Both the position numbers and the translations under genes were made by a program. From Atopsyche davidsoni (Eukaryota > Arthropoda > Insecta > Trichoptera > Hydrobiosidae): 64,000 nucleotides of DNA. Numbering within the stretch: the stretch's first letter is position 1; the number at the start of each line of letters is the position of its first letter. The notes under the pieces were generated by a model. That model did not search any database. It was not told the DNA's origin and saw only the letters and a list, made by a program, of their open reading frames with translations. Below, piece by piece: positions 11,501-22,509 of this stretch. The stretch is from positions 21,103,501 to 21,167,500 of the forward strand of contig JAILWY010000018.1 of the NCBI GenBank assembly GCA_022113835.1, given 5' to 3'.

Positions 11501-14500
11501 TTTTCTTATAGCCAATTGACTATTCACAATGGTTTTATTCAATATATATATATAAGTCCAACTAGTAAAAAGAATAAAAAAAATAGCCATGACCAAACGG
11601 GGTTTTGAAGGAATTTAAGTATTTAAATGAAAATCTACATTGTTAGCTTAGTGAAAGCCATCGACGTTTGATCTAGAGCAGTGGCTCTCAACTTGAATTG
11701 CGGGCGTGAAGGGTCTAGGTCCCATAATCGAGTTTTTTGATCATTTTCTAGTCCTTTTTGCTAAAAATTGACTGCACCAATCAAAAATGTTTAAATGCAA
11801 AAAGTTTTATACGTTCTTTTTTCCGAACACAATATATTTTTTTTTCTTATAAATTTACTATCAATATGATAAATATGTGTTTTTCTGATTGAAGGAATTG
11901 GGAGATTCGTCCGGTACATTTTCCAAGAGTCCTAAACATTTAAAATTCTTTTATTTAATTGGAATTGAAAGATTAAATATAAACCATGTGCGTCTTATAA
12001 ATTTAAAAATTAAAAAAAAAAAAATCTTGAACATACTTTGGTTTTGAAAAGTCGTTATTTTATCCAATTTTTCAACATCTTCAAGATTTTATTTAACCTT
12101 AAAAATGGACGTAAATTATATAATAAAAAATTGGTAAATATAATTTATAGTTTTTTCCAGACTCTGTAAAAAAATTAACTTTCGAGATAGAAAAATAAAG
12201 TGACAATTAAACTAATTAAATGACTCTGGTGTCCGGTTGGACATCAGAGGCAATTAAAAGGCTAGAAGCAACTGCCTTAAATATATAGAAGGGGGTTTTT
12301 CGATCTGAGCCAAAGTCCTCTACACACGTCAACTAATAACCGTCTAACCAATTGCGATAACAAATCGCCACTAATCATTTGTATCTAAAATGTTTTCCGT
12401 AAGATGTTTTTATGCGATGTCACCGAAAAAAATGATTGGCATTAACCGAACGAATCGATATCGGAATGCCACAGACCAATAGATAAAAGCGTCACGGAAA
12501 GACTTTTAATCAATTAAAGGTTCAAATTAAATTCACTAAAAGTTTATTTACACAGGGACATTGTTTTGAGTGTCTCTCGTTGTTAACAAGGCATTTGCAT
12601 AAGTATTGACCTCGCCGACACCGTGACAATTCAAAATATCGGAGCTACGCGGTGAAAACAATTTTTTTTTTTAAATCCCTGCTTATCAATAATTTCCACA
12701 GTTGCAGATGAAAACACATTATTTTGCTCTATCTGTGACTCTTTTCATGGGCATCTAGTAAATCTACAATGTATCACTGAAATATATATATTTGATTTTT
12801 GTGAAGACCGTCTCACAGACAGTGCGATTTTACATATAGAGGTTTTATTTGTATTAATATGATCAAGTACATTTTTTTTTCCTCGCTAAATGGAAGTGGC
12901 TCGCTAGCATAATTGGTAATGCACCGGCCATGTTAGCTTGGGAATGTGAGTTCGAATCTCACGCAAGTTACGATGATATTTTTCTGAGAGTTTCTATAGT
13001 CGTTTCAATGTATGAAAAAATGTACTTAATCATATTAGAATCACTAAAAATTATAATATCTTGATCGTGTTGCTCACGTTTAAAAAAAATCCTTGTTATT
13101 TTTTTTCCCCGAATTCAGTGGGATTAGAAACGCAGTTACAGCTATCCATAATTGAGTAATAATAATAAATAATACACAAAATATCTGTACGGAAAAAAAT
13201 GTGGAAAAAGTATTTAATAATATTCATTGACACCAAAAAGTATTATTGAAATGCATCATATAAGATTTTTTTGTGTATTTGTGCCAAAACAGATTTAAAA
13301 ACGATTGAGCGCCGCCACTGGAGCTTTAAAAACCTCGTGAATATTTACAAATCTTGACGCGACTGAACGCCCAAGAAAATAAGTCCATATTTGATGTAAT
13401 TTCTGCACTGTTTGAATTTGCATTTATTGATGAAGCAAATGTCAACTAGTTTCATAAAACCGGTTGCATCAAACATTTTATGTAAAACAGTTATATACGC
13501 AAATATTCAATTGTTTATAATGATCATTCACAAATACTGGTTGATTCCAAATTTTATTTATATTGTCAAACTAAACATTAAAAACAAAATGCTTAAAAAA
13601 ATTAACTCCTTCTTTACAGTAAAAATATGTACACTTCTTCTAAAATCATCCCCCGATATGTCAAGATATTGACTCAGGGCCAAGTAAAGAACTCCCTAGC
13701 GAATGCGGCGGTGATTTAAAAGTATATATACAAGGACTATATTTTTCGTGCGATAGAGTAATCTCGAATTTTAATTCACACGAATTGTTGAATATTTAAA
13801 AATAATTGAAATCTATCCAGTAGCAAAAATAGTAGTTTGAAACACAATTTGGACTAGTCTATGTAAAAATAAGTGACGTGTGGATAAAGAAGTTGTATTT
13901 TAGCAATTTATGAACCAATCTTTAGATATAATCAAATTTCTGTATTAATCTATTTTTCCACGTGTCAATCGATAAAAAACATTATCACCATTTATTTTTC
14001 TTAAACTCAGGGTCATGTCATGTGCAGGTCATGTACAGAATATTTTGAAGCTTGAGATAGGTCAGATAAGATAGGGTATCACAGGTGAGTGAACAATAAA
14101 ATTTTCGCTCGGTTAATTATAAATCTCCTTATTTACTCCAGTCATAATCTCCCTCAAACGATTGAAAAAAAGGTTATTGTTTTGAATCCAAGTAATGCCC
14201 TAAAAGTAAGGCGTCACGCACGATGATAATTTATTTTAATGCAGTGTGCTTGGGTCGACTTCCGATTATTGCCCTTATCCCTTTGAATACATGAGTATGT
14301 ACATACATTTATACATATAGTATAGCAAAAGCAAACATGAGCAAAACTATAAAAAATCACATGCTGTTACAGTTTTTAAGAACTAACTTATGACCTGACA
14401 ACAAAAAATATTTATAAAATAATATCAATTGACCTTAGGACAGCCGGTATTTTTGCTTCACTGACCACGTACTACCTGTTTTTTTAATCTTATTTCATCA

Positions 14501-16334
14501 GCTCGTTCATATATTGGTGATCGAGGTTGCTAATTTAATATTTTCAATTCAAAGAAATTAATTATTATTCTCAATTGATGTTTTTTTTGTTACTAGTTTT
14601 GCCGAACTTCTATTTTTGGCTTGCAAAACTAGTTACACAGAAATATAAATTAAATATACAAAATATTTCTTTTCTTTCTGCCTATTAGAGTATATTCTGT
14701 CAAAAATATTGAATTGCAAATTTCTGTAAAAATATATTGGTGTTTTTTTTTTTTTTTAGTTCATACAAATACATGCTACTAAGTTAATATTATAATCATG
14801 TTTCAGTGTAAATCTTTTAGTGTTTATTCGGAATTCAGCGGAGATGCAACTGGAAATCTCTCGTTTCAGATTCACTACTCTAACCCATAAGTCAAAACGA
14901 ACGGATTTTACTATAACCACATAAAATTTAAATGTGAAATAGCTGAATGAAGTTTCGTCGTGTTTTTTTAGTGTTTTTTTTTGTGTCTTAATAATACCGA
15001 TAATTCTGATTTATTAGATCAACTGTGTACGGAAGTTAGTTGGCTTCAATGTCAATTCTATAAGCAGTATACATACATTATTTCCATCCTCAAGAGATAG
15101 GCAAATTTACAAGAAAAAGCACTATCTGAAATTTCTCTACTTCCAAGCCACGAATGTAAACCAGAAGTGCCTACACGCAATAGCATGTGATAGAATCAAA
15201 CTGCTTGCCCATTTCCCTACTTGTTTTGCAACCTCTAACTCTGGAGAGTGGTTCTAAACACTCATCTCAGATCATCAAAGGTGAGGTGATAAATTATAAA
15301 GGCAATAAATCTGCGTTGATCTATTTGTAAAGAGTGTTTATGGCATCAATCATGACAATGGTAAGTTTGTGTCTTTTGAAGCTTTATTAATTTACTAATA
15401 ATTATATAAGGTTGCTAAGGACGCAATTTTAGTTAAAATTTAGTATAAAACCTTACAAAACAATTCAACAACTCTTTTAAGATGGAAAGGATGTGTTTTG
15501 AATATATACTGCTTGCAGAATATTATTGTTTTTGTTTAACCTACTTAATATAAATTCAAACAAAAGGTTGCATGAAAAAGTTCAATATTTTTGCATCATT
15601 TGACACCTTTGGTGGTTAATATGGAAATCTTGCTCATTTTTCACATGCTACAAAAATATATCGAAAACATTATTGATTTCATTTCGCAATAGAATTTCAC
15701 GGCAAAAATATTCAAACTAAGCCCAAATTTATTCAGAAAATTTCAAAGAGGTCAACCAATTCAGAATAGATCGTAATTAAATATTGTAAAGGATTGAATT
15801 CTAATATTTTATAATTTATAATAACTATAAATTATAAAATATAACATAATAACTACAGCTAAATTATTTTCAGCTTTCACAAATCCTGAAATTTAAAATT
15901 TACTGCATTTATAAATTTATGATTATATATTTAACATCGTAAGAATTGGATCCATGCTTATCGATAATTGATTCTACTATTTATATTTCGATCACATTCT
16001 AAGAAGTTGTCTTTTTTGTTGACAATGAATCGATTATCATCACACAAAAGATTGCAACCCCAACAACCTGCACACTAGATCAGGGGATAGCCACACACCA
16101 TATTATCACCATAATCATAAGAACTATTGTAAACCTACCCAATGAAAAATAATGAATCTTGAAATTTAATTTAATTTTTTTACACTAATAAATCGCACAT
16201 GTTTAATGGTGAAGCGTTACTGATACACCACATGGCCAAATGCACATAGTCCATTACATAAATGTATTCTCACCGCTCAGCTCATTGAATAACACGTCGT
16301 ACAACCGAAACACCTTCCTCAGGATCACCGCCAT
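8404..16334 (-). CDS. Very-long-chain fatty acid elongase (ELO family), gene 2, 3'-truncated by the window edge
   Basis: Second ER-membrane elongase, paralogue of gene 1. Coding exons on the minus strand are 16274-16334, 10326-10516, 9412-9549 and 8404-8509, joined in frame through GT-AG junctions. They give 165 complete codons plus one base. Visible in order: start MAVILRKVF in a strong context (ACCATGG), the [15 protein letters not shown] motif, C-x-[13 protein letters not shown] at about residues 123-130 and HVYHH at 146-150. The usual glutamate of KxxExxDT is Asp here. The exons for the MYxYY and TxxQxxQ motifs were not found down to position 1, so they should lie left of the window behind an intron longer than 8.4 kb. 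If they are absent in the genome, the gene would be a fragment. It shares the first intron site and exon 2 length with gene 1 but splits the DT|VFF site. Confidence 0.92.
9412..9549 (-). CDS. Gene 2 coding exon 3 (138 nt)
   Basis: Acceptor TTTCAG; donor GTGGGG, which is GT but weak. Encodes [27 protein letters not shown] and KLTDLFDT. It spans the position where gene 1 has an intron, after its PTAKR. Confidence 0.88.
10326..10516 (-). CDS. Gene 2 coding exon 2 (191 nt)
   Basis: Acceptor TTTCAG, donor GTAAGC. Encodes [14 protein letters not shown] through IWVVYR. Hand alignment with the same exon of gene 1 gives 27 of 63 identical residues without gaps. Confidence 0.93.
10765..10842 (+). repeat. 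Direct repeat of 28 bp, 50 bp apart
   Basis: The 28-bp blocks at 10765-10792 and 10815-10842 share AAACTTACGAACACTCCTAC and differ at about one base. Between them is a TAACC-type run (TAACCTAACCTAACCC). Confidence 0.85.
10843..10985 (-). mobile_element. tRNA-derived SINE
   Basis: On the minus strand, TTGTTGGCTCTGTGCTGAAA (box A-like) is followed 40-50 nt later by TTGGTTCGATCCCCAACC (box B with T-stem), then a non-tRNA body. It lies in gene 2 intron 1. Confidence 0.6.
11048..11177 (+). mobile_element. 130-bp MITE of the same Tc1/mariner-like family
   Basis: Left end CAGGGTGTCCGAAAAGAGTA and right end TCTTTTTGGACACACTG are inverted repeats flanked by TA (11046-11047, 11078+100: 11178-11179). 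The interior shares GGGCCCAGAGTTGCAGGAGT with the longer copies. It lies in gene 2 intron 1. Confidence 0.88.
12795..13045 (+). mobile_element. Fold-back/SINE-like element with tRNA-like core ('F1', copy 3)
   Basis: Starts GTGAAGACCGTCTCACAG at 12801. It contains GCATAATTGGTAATGCACCG (box A-like) and GTGAGTTCGAATCTCAC (box B with T-stem), then GATGATATTTTTCTGAGAGT. The left arm is shorter than in the other copies. It lies in gene 2 intron 1. Confidence 0.82.
13046..16273. other. Gene 2 intron 1 (distal part): no feature recognised
   Basis: AT-rich sequence with homopolymer runs. The open frame 13412-13672 is low-complexity AT-rich translation without motif support. Confidence 0.6.
16274..16334 (-). 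CDS. Gene 2 first coding exon (61 nt)
   Basis: ATG at 16334 with A at -3 and G at +4, then 20 codons plus one base and donor GTGAGA. The split codon forms the Asp of DPRAD, exactly as in gene 1. Too short to be seen as an open frame; found by looking for an in-phase partner of exon 2. Confidence 0.85.
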
Positions 16335-16470
16335 GGTCGGACAACGATAATTCTTCAAGAAATCACTTTATCAAGAACTCCAGCACAATCAGCAGCAGGA
16401 CGAGCGCAGTCTGGCCTCCTGTCCCGGGCTACAGCCGATAATTATATCGAGCTGCCTGCAGGTGAACAAT
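16335..16470 (-). promoter_or_regulatory. Immediate upstream region of gene 2 (5' UTR or proximal promoter)
   Basis: GC-richer 130 bp directly before the start codon, typical of leader or promoter sequence. Possible acceptors are present in it (TGCAG, TGTAG), so a further leader intron cannot be excluded. Confidence 0.35.
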
Positions 16471-16617
16471 GGACAGGTGGTAATGAATATTCACAACTTG
16501 CTAGCGCGGCGTCCCCCGAGCCACTGGCGCGACCGTCTCTGGTGGACAGTACCGCGACAGGTTTCCGCCAATTGGAAATTACACACAAACACACACATAA
16601 ATATATATACATATGTA

Positions 16618-17016
16618 CAGGATGTCGAAAAAGAGTATCGGGTGAATGTGAACAGTGATCGTTATTGCGATATGCAGCGAAAAATTTTGGGCCCAGAGTT
16701 GCAGCAGTTTCAAGGTTTCACGTGGTTCCAACAAAGCGCGGCCACTTGCCGTACATCCAATCAATCAATTGAAGCTGTTAACGAATTATACGTTTCACGT
16801 AAGATTGACATGAATAACTATGAATTTGTTGTCTCCTGGGGCACGTTGTTATTTTCCCTGGAACACCCTTTCTATGCAAGTACATTGCATATTTGTAAAC
16901 AAAAAATACGTGATGATTCTTTATATCCCAAAATCAAAAGAATGGTGGAATCAAATCACGCAAGAATATTGATACGAAGTTTTGAAGAAACCCATATGAA
17001 ATATCTTCACGTATAA
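16618..17016 (+). mobile_element. Truncated copy of the Tc1/mariner-like family
   Basis: Starts with CAGGATGTCGAAAAAGAGTA after TA and continues through GGGCCCAGAGTTGCAGCAGT. It encodes TWFQQSAATCRTSNQSIEAV, where the second catalytic Asp (in the family's QQDGAT) has become Ser. Homology stops near 16805. The open frame to 17016 then holds sequence I do not recognise. No right terminal repeat was found. Confidence 0.75.
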
Positions 17017-17035
17017 ATAATTTACATTTATATAG

Positions 17036-17170
17036 TGTGTCCAAAAAGAGTATTGGGTATTTGTTTTAGTGGCCGTTATTGCTATATGCTGCGAAATTTT
17101 TGGGCCCAGAGTTGCAGGAGTTTCAAGGTTTCAGCTCAAGAACGTGCAAATAACGTGCGAACTCGGCAAA
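17036..17170 (+). mobile_element. Left-end fragment of the same Tc1/mariner-like family
   Basis: Begins TAGTGTGTCCAAAAAGAGTA and carries GGGCCCAGAGTTGCAGGAGT and GGTTTCAGCTCAAGAACGT, like 24477-24600. No right end follows. It lies in direct orientation 20 bp after the copy at 16618. Confidence 0.8.
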
Positions 17171-18119
17171 TAATCCTCAACTGAATAAACAACAAACATA
17201 TATGCATTTCTGAATAGAGCCATAAAAAGGTACATCTACAATTCATCTTAAAAATGTAAATATGAAAAACACAGCTGGTGTGGTATGTTAAAAAAAATAC
17301 ATGACAATTCTTATAATAAACGTACGCTCGAAGCGTTTAACGCTGTCGCAGGGTGTTTCCGATACTATGTAGAGCGGAAAAACAATTACCAAAGAAAAAA
17401 ACAATATGAGATTTTCCTTTTCAAGAAAAGTTGAGCATTTATCATCTTAAATAACATCAGGTTAATTTTTAAATATTTTAAATATTACCAACCGTTGTTT
17501 CATTGTACAATGAATGCTACAACCACTGCCGCGATTTGTATCATCTAGAAAATATAAACATTAAAAGTAAAGTTACTAACAGATGAATAATGGTTGATAT
17601 AATTATTCCGGTTATGCAATAGACTGCTTAGTATTTTATTCGCTAGACGTGCCCAGTGCAAAAGTTATCGCCGATTATTGAAATTGAATAATTTAATAAA
17701 AAAAAATTACCCATACTGGTTTTCCGTGACACTTGAAGCAAAGAGATAAATCCGAAAATATTTTTTTCGTTGCACAGTTGAGATCCAAACTCTCTGATAA
17801 TCGTGGCCGGGCACCGTATCCAATTCGACCACCCTGGGTCTGCAACTGAGTGAGAATTTAAATCGTTATATATATACTTCAAAATTGAACGTGGGATCAT
17901 TCTACAATAGCCAGGAGGTGTTAGTTAGATTCCTACTTATGTCTCTTTTTAATGCCGTTTTATATGGGGATAGAATATATAAATAGCTAATGGTATTTTT
18001 TAAATACATCTATTGATTATTTTCTGCTTTTTTGGTCGGGTGAAGCTCTTGAAAACCAAAAATTGAATGCAAGCTGTAGTGGATCGAAAAAAAAGCATTT
18101 GCTCTTGGAATCGGTGTGC

Positions 18120-18330
18120 AAATCTTCTTGATGTTTTGCTATCGGGGGCAGGTTTCTTCCAGTGCCCCCCTTCAATGGTACGATGAGCCCCGACAGAGAA
18201 GCAGCAACGAAGGCCTCGGGGGGCAGAACCTCGCCTGGCTACCGGAACTGCAGCTGGGAGGAGAAAACGGCACTCCAGCATTACTGTGTCCCCGCAGAAC
18301 GGCCAGTGACGTCACAGCCGCATAGCGCGC
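18120..18330. other. Unidentified GC-rich block in the intergenic region
   Basis: About 210 GC-rich bases ending with a TGACGTCA palindrome (18307-18314), 1.8 kb upstream of the gene 2 start. Open frames on both strands lack known motifs. Might be a distal promoter or leader exon of gene 2 or an inserted repeat. Confidence 0.3.
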
Positions 18331-18349
18331 ACTTAACCAATATATTTTT

Positions 18350-18450
18350 TTAATAAATCTGAAATAAATAATATTAACGAAATCGATTCACACATAAAAC
18401 GCCGAGAAAAAGCCTTTAAATCTATTTTCACGAATGTGCTCGAACCCACG
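18350..18450 (-). mobile_element. tRNA-derived SINE fragment ('F5')
   Basis: On the minus strand, GTCGTGGGTTCGAGCAC (T-arm/box B-like) is followed by a tail with TTTATGTGTGAATCGATTTC. The same layout occurs at 59640-59745, so it is a family rather than a chance tRNA-like match. Confidence 0.6.
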
Positions 18451-18599
18451 ACCCCACGCCTAATGCGGATCAATACATATTTTTTTGTAGAAACTTTACG
18501 TTTCGCACTTGCATATAACGAGCTCAGGCTCAATTTGAAAAGACCACAAAACCCCAATAAGTTTAAGTGCAATTTCGAGATTGCTGAATGATTTCAATC

Positions 18600-21500
18600 A
18601 GCATATTTAAAATAAACTAAATACTATTGTATTTTATTAGATACCTTGAACTTGTGTGGTATCATATATTTATTTAAAAATGGACATGGAGCGTTATGCG
18701 GTTCAGAGGGCTATCGTGTAATAAACCTAATAACCACGTTATGCCGCACGATTGCGGAACAGATATGCGGTTAGACATCAGCGACTAGCACAGTTACTTC
18801 TTAACCACTTCTGCGTCCGAGCCACCAAGGAACCACCAGCGAGTCACCAGCGAGCCACCAAGCATCCATCTTCCTGTGACAATCGGTTTTCAATATGTAA
18901 TTGAAACTACAATAAATACGCGACTGAATGTTCAACATGAGATGAAATTCAAAACGACGAAAAGATGCACTTACTTTATAAATTAAAATACAATCGAAGT
19001 TGTCAGTCGCATATTAAATTCACTATTATTCTACCAGCCCTGGAGGTCGTTCCTGTGAATGACTTTAGAAAATTGTTCAATATTCCAAGTCATTTCACTT
19101 TTCATAATATGGTATTAAGTACATTTAGTGCAGACAATTCACTTATTGTTTACAAGTGCAGTCTACATTTACGATGATATTGCTGGAAATAATTGAAATG
19201 TAAATAATTGTGTTTTTATTCAGAATACAAAATAGTAAATCGTTTTTTTGACATCGAATGCTTGTTTATGGTGACTACTTAAAAGAACAGTTTTTTTTTT
19301 TTTTTTTATCATTTGTTTACTATTTTTCATTAAACCTAGATATTACAAAAAAATATTAAATCTATTTCATGAAGCTGTTTTTGTTTATTTTGATTACTGT
19401 ACTGGATCCGTTATTGAATATATATTCTAAAAAAAATTACTGGAAATGATTTAGTGAAAAAAAATACTTCTTGTATAATTGAAACGGTATGGCTGTTAAC
19501 TTTTATAACTACCTCTTAAAATAATCCATTTTTTGTAATCAATAAAGAAATATGTTGACTAATAAACAATATCTGGCCATGAAATTATTAAAATTGGACG
19601 GTTTGTTTTTATTGTGGCTAAATATTTGCCAATTTGATCAAATCAGACGCAAAAGGAACGAATCATTTTTACTCACTGATATATCCTAAAAATATTATTA
19701 TGCAAGTTTCATAAAAGATTTATCCTAATTGTATACTCTTAATGCGGTGAGAATTGTCTATATATTTGGATGATGAGTATTTAGTTGAAGATTATGATAT
19801 ATTATATATGATATATATTATAAATGATATTTCAATAAAATTACCTCAAAATTAGATAAAAATAAGGAAAAGTGTTGGTTACATTTTATTTATTTAGCAA
19901 ATTTACTGATTGCTAATCGTAAGTAAATAAAATAAACATGACGAATTTATCACAAGCGAATTAACTTATAATACGAAAGAAGACTTAAATTTTAAAATAA
20001 AAGACTTTTGATATCTTAATACAATCGTATATTGGTGGAAGGTATTGGGTAATATTAAAAAAAAATACAATTCATGTTTTTATAACAATTTCAAAGAGAC
20101 ACTATCTCCATACAATTTTTTTTTATTATTGAGCATCATCTTCTATAATATTTTAAAACTATTATCAAACTAAAAGTTCTACGTTCACATAAAATAGTTT
20201 AACAAATTGAAAAAATTTCAAGTGTTATTTCTAATATATATTTTTTTAATTTACTTTGGCCTTAATTGATTTGACAAATATATTTAAAAAAAAAACAAAT
20301 ATCTTTATGGTATGTTTAAATTATGTGAAGGTGAAAATATTAATTAATTATATGTATAAAGTGTTTTATTAAAATTATATTTTGTCATCAATATTCACTG
20401 AATGGTTAAAAAATAAACATAAACTAAAAGTCTGTTAAATGTACCATTATGATTTTAGGATCCTTAGCTCGTTCTGAAGTTCACAAAAATGAACAACAGT
20501 GAGCACAAGTTAATAAATAATAAATGAATTTCCTTTTATCAAAAGTCAATATCATTTCAGATGACGGAAAAAAATAAAGACGAAACATAATGTTCTTTAA
20601 TACAATGGCTATAAAACTTATAGTACTCATAAACTGAAAACCTATTGTATATTAATGTTTTTTTACAAAGCAGTAAGATATCAAAATAATTATATGAAAA
20701 ATAAAAGTTATCTCTTGAAATGATCAAAAACAATATATATTTTTAAATATACAAAAAGAATGTATGACTAAAAAATGGTAATCTTTTTTTATAAAAGGTT
20801 CTTTGAGTTTTTAAAATGTTGAATACAATGCAAGATATATTTTTTTATTTTTTTTACTTTCACTCATTTCTTTACACAAGTAACAATAAAGCTCAATTGT
20901 GAATACGAATTGAATGTAATGTGATATTTTTTATTGACTTCACATAACTTTGAGGCCTTGCTCTGTGGATAATGAATTTTAAAAGAATAGAGAAATCTTG
21001 AATTTTTCTTTTTATGTACAGTTAGTATAAAACCCCATACTCTAGATTCTATTTTTAATTTATCTTCATTTAATATTTACATCTGACATTTTTTTATCTC
21101 GCCCAGAGCGTAAAATGCATCATATTTCCAAGTCTCAATTTACGTAAAGTATATTTTACATTTGATCCATATTTCTATCATTTTAAATATTGTAATGTTC
21201 TTATTTACTTAGTGAAATTTTCAATGGGACAATATTTTGTAATTCAGATTTTAAATACATATGCAAACTTTACACGTAAAAAATAAATTTTTGTATTTTT
21301 CTGCTTCTAAGCATTTTCTCTATTTTTTATAGCACAAAATTCAGACAAGGACTCCCAAATACTAATAATATGGTAGCATCGGTTGTGATAAAAAAAAAAC
21401 TCTTATGCACAGTTGTTTACATTATGTTAACGTTTGTATTTACATTACAAAATTCTAAACCTAGCCTAGCCGTAAAAAACAGTAAAATTAGTTAATTAAT

Positions 21501-22135
21501 TACCATGCATTCACCATCAAATGAATAAAGTTTTACATATACTGCATGCCCTAAATTATGTATACACACATTTTAAAATACATTTTTAAGTACCTCACAA
21601 TACTGATACGATAAAATCATATCATTTTTAGGTATATCTTACATTCAGTGCATAAAACTGCATGCTGATTTTTTCAATTCATCGCACGCCACTGTATAAT
21701 GCAACTTTATCGACTAGCACATTATCTTAAAATAAACTCCTGCAATAATGCTTTTGACTACAATTCTAAATGATATCGATCATGATAATACCACTGGTAC
21801 CCCACAAAAATGTTATTTTTACAATTAAAAACAAGACCAGAAACATTCACCCAGAAATTTTTAATTGTGCGCAGAACTGAAATTAAAGGTATTGAAAATA
21901 TTCTGCGTTGAATTTTACTGTAAAATTATAAAAAAACAAATTGCTATCGAGCAAATCTTAACGAATTTGTAAAATAAAATAAATATTTTGGAAGATAAAC
22001 AGTATTGCTTCATCAGGAGTTACATTCGGGGGTTATTAGTGTAATACATCCAGTTAAAAAAATACCAATTCAATTAAAAATAAATTATGCTTTTTTTATG
22101 TACATACATTCATAATTCATTTCATACAAACAAGT
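18600..22135. other. Intergenic AT-rich sequence between the elongase genes
   Basis: Long, very AT-rich and without recognisable genes. It presumably contains the 3' UTR end of gene 1 near its right edge. Confidence 0.6.
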
Positions 22136-22139
22136 AGTG

Positions 22140-22145
22140 TTTATT
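22140..22145 (-). terminator. Candidate poly(A) signal of gene 1
   Basis: AATAAA on the minus strand about 45 nt after the stop codon. In such AT-rich DNA the hexamer is common, so other copies further down could be the real signal. Confidence 0.35.
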
Positions 22146-22188
22146 TTACTTAAATTAAGTCTTAATATTAACTCAGTTCTATTCTGAA

Positions 22189-22509
22189 CTATTGATGCTT
22201 TACTTTTCCATTTGTGCTGTCGGAAAGAGCATTGTTGGTTAGTTCTAGTTCCTCTGCTATCGTTCCATTTGACATTTTTTCACTTGACTCTATAGGCGGG
22301 CTTGCATGGTTGTTGCTGAGAAGTTTCTCGTTTTCCTTCTCCATCTGCAAAGCCTTATTCTGCTTCTTATATGTCTTGACGTAAAAGGACCCGAACATGT
22401 AAATGAAAGCTGTCGCATTGATAGTCAGCAAAACCACAATAGACTTGGGGTAGTTACATTCTCTAGGCAAAAGTTGCAGATTGTGAACCAGGATAATAGA
22501 GAATTGAAC
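22189..22509 (-). CDS. Gene 1 terminal coding exon (321 nt, stop TAG)
   Basis: Acceptor TTTCAG. Encodes the last membrane segments ([31 protein letters not shown]) and then a charged, Asn/Ser-rich cytosolic tail ending KVKHQ. The tail is the least conserved part of the family, so its end rests on the open frame alone. Confidence 0.93.
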   Translation of the reverse strand, partial: VQFSIILVHNLQLLPRECNYPKSIVVLLTINATAFIYMFGSFYVKTYKKQNKALQMEKENEKLLSNNHASPPIESSEKMSNGTIAEELELTNNALSDSTNGKVKHQ

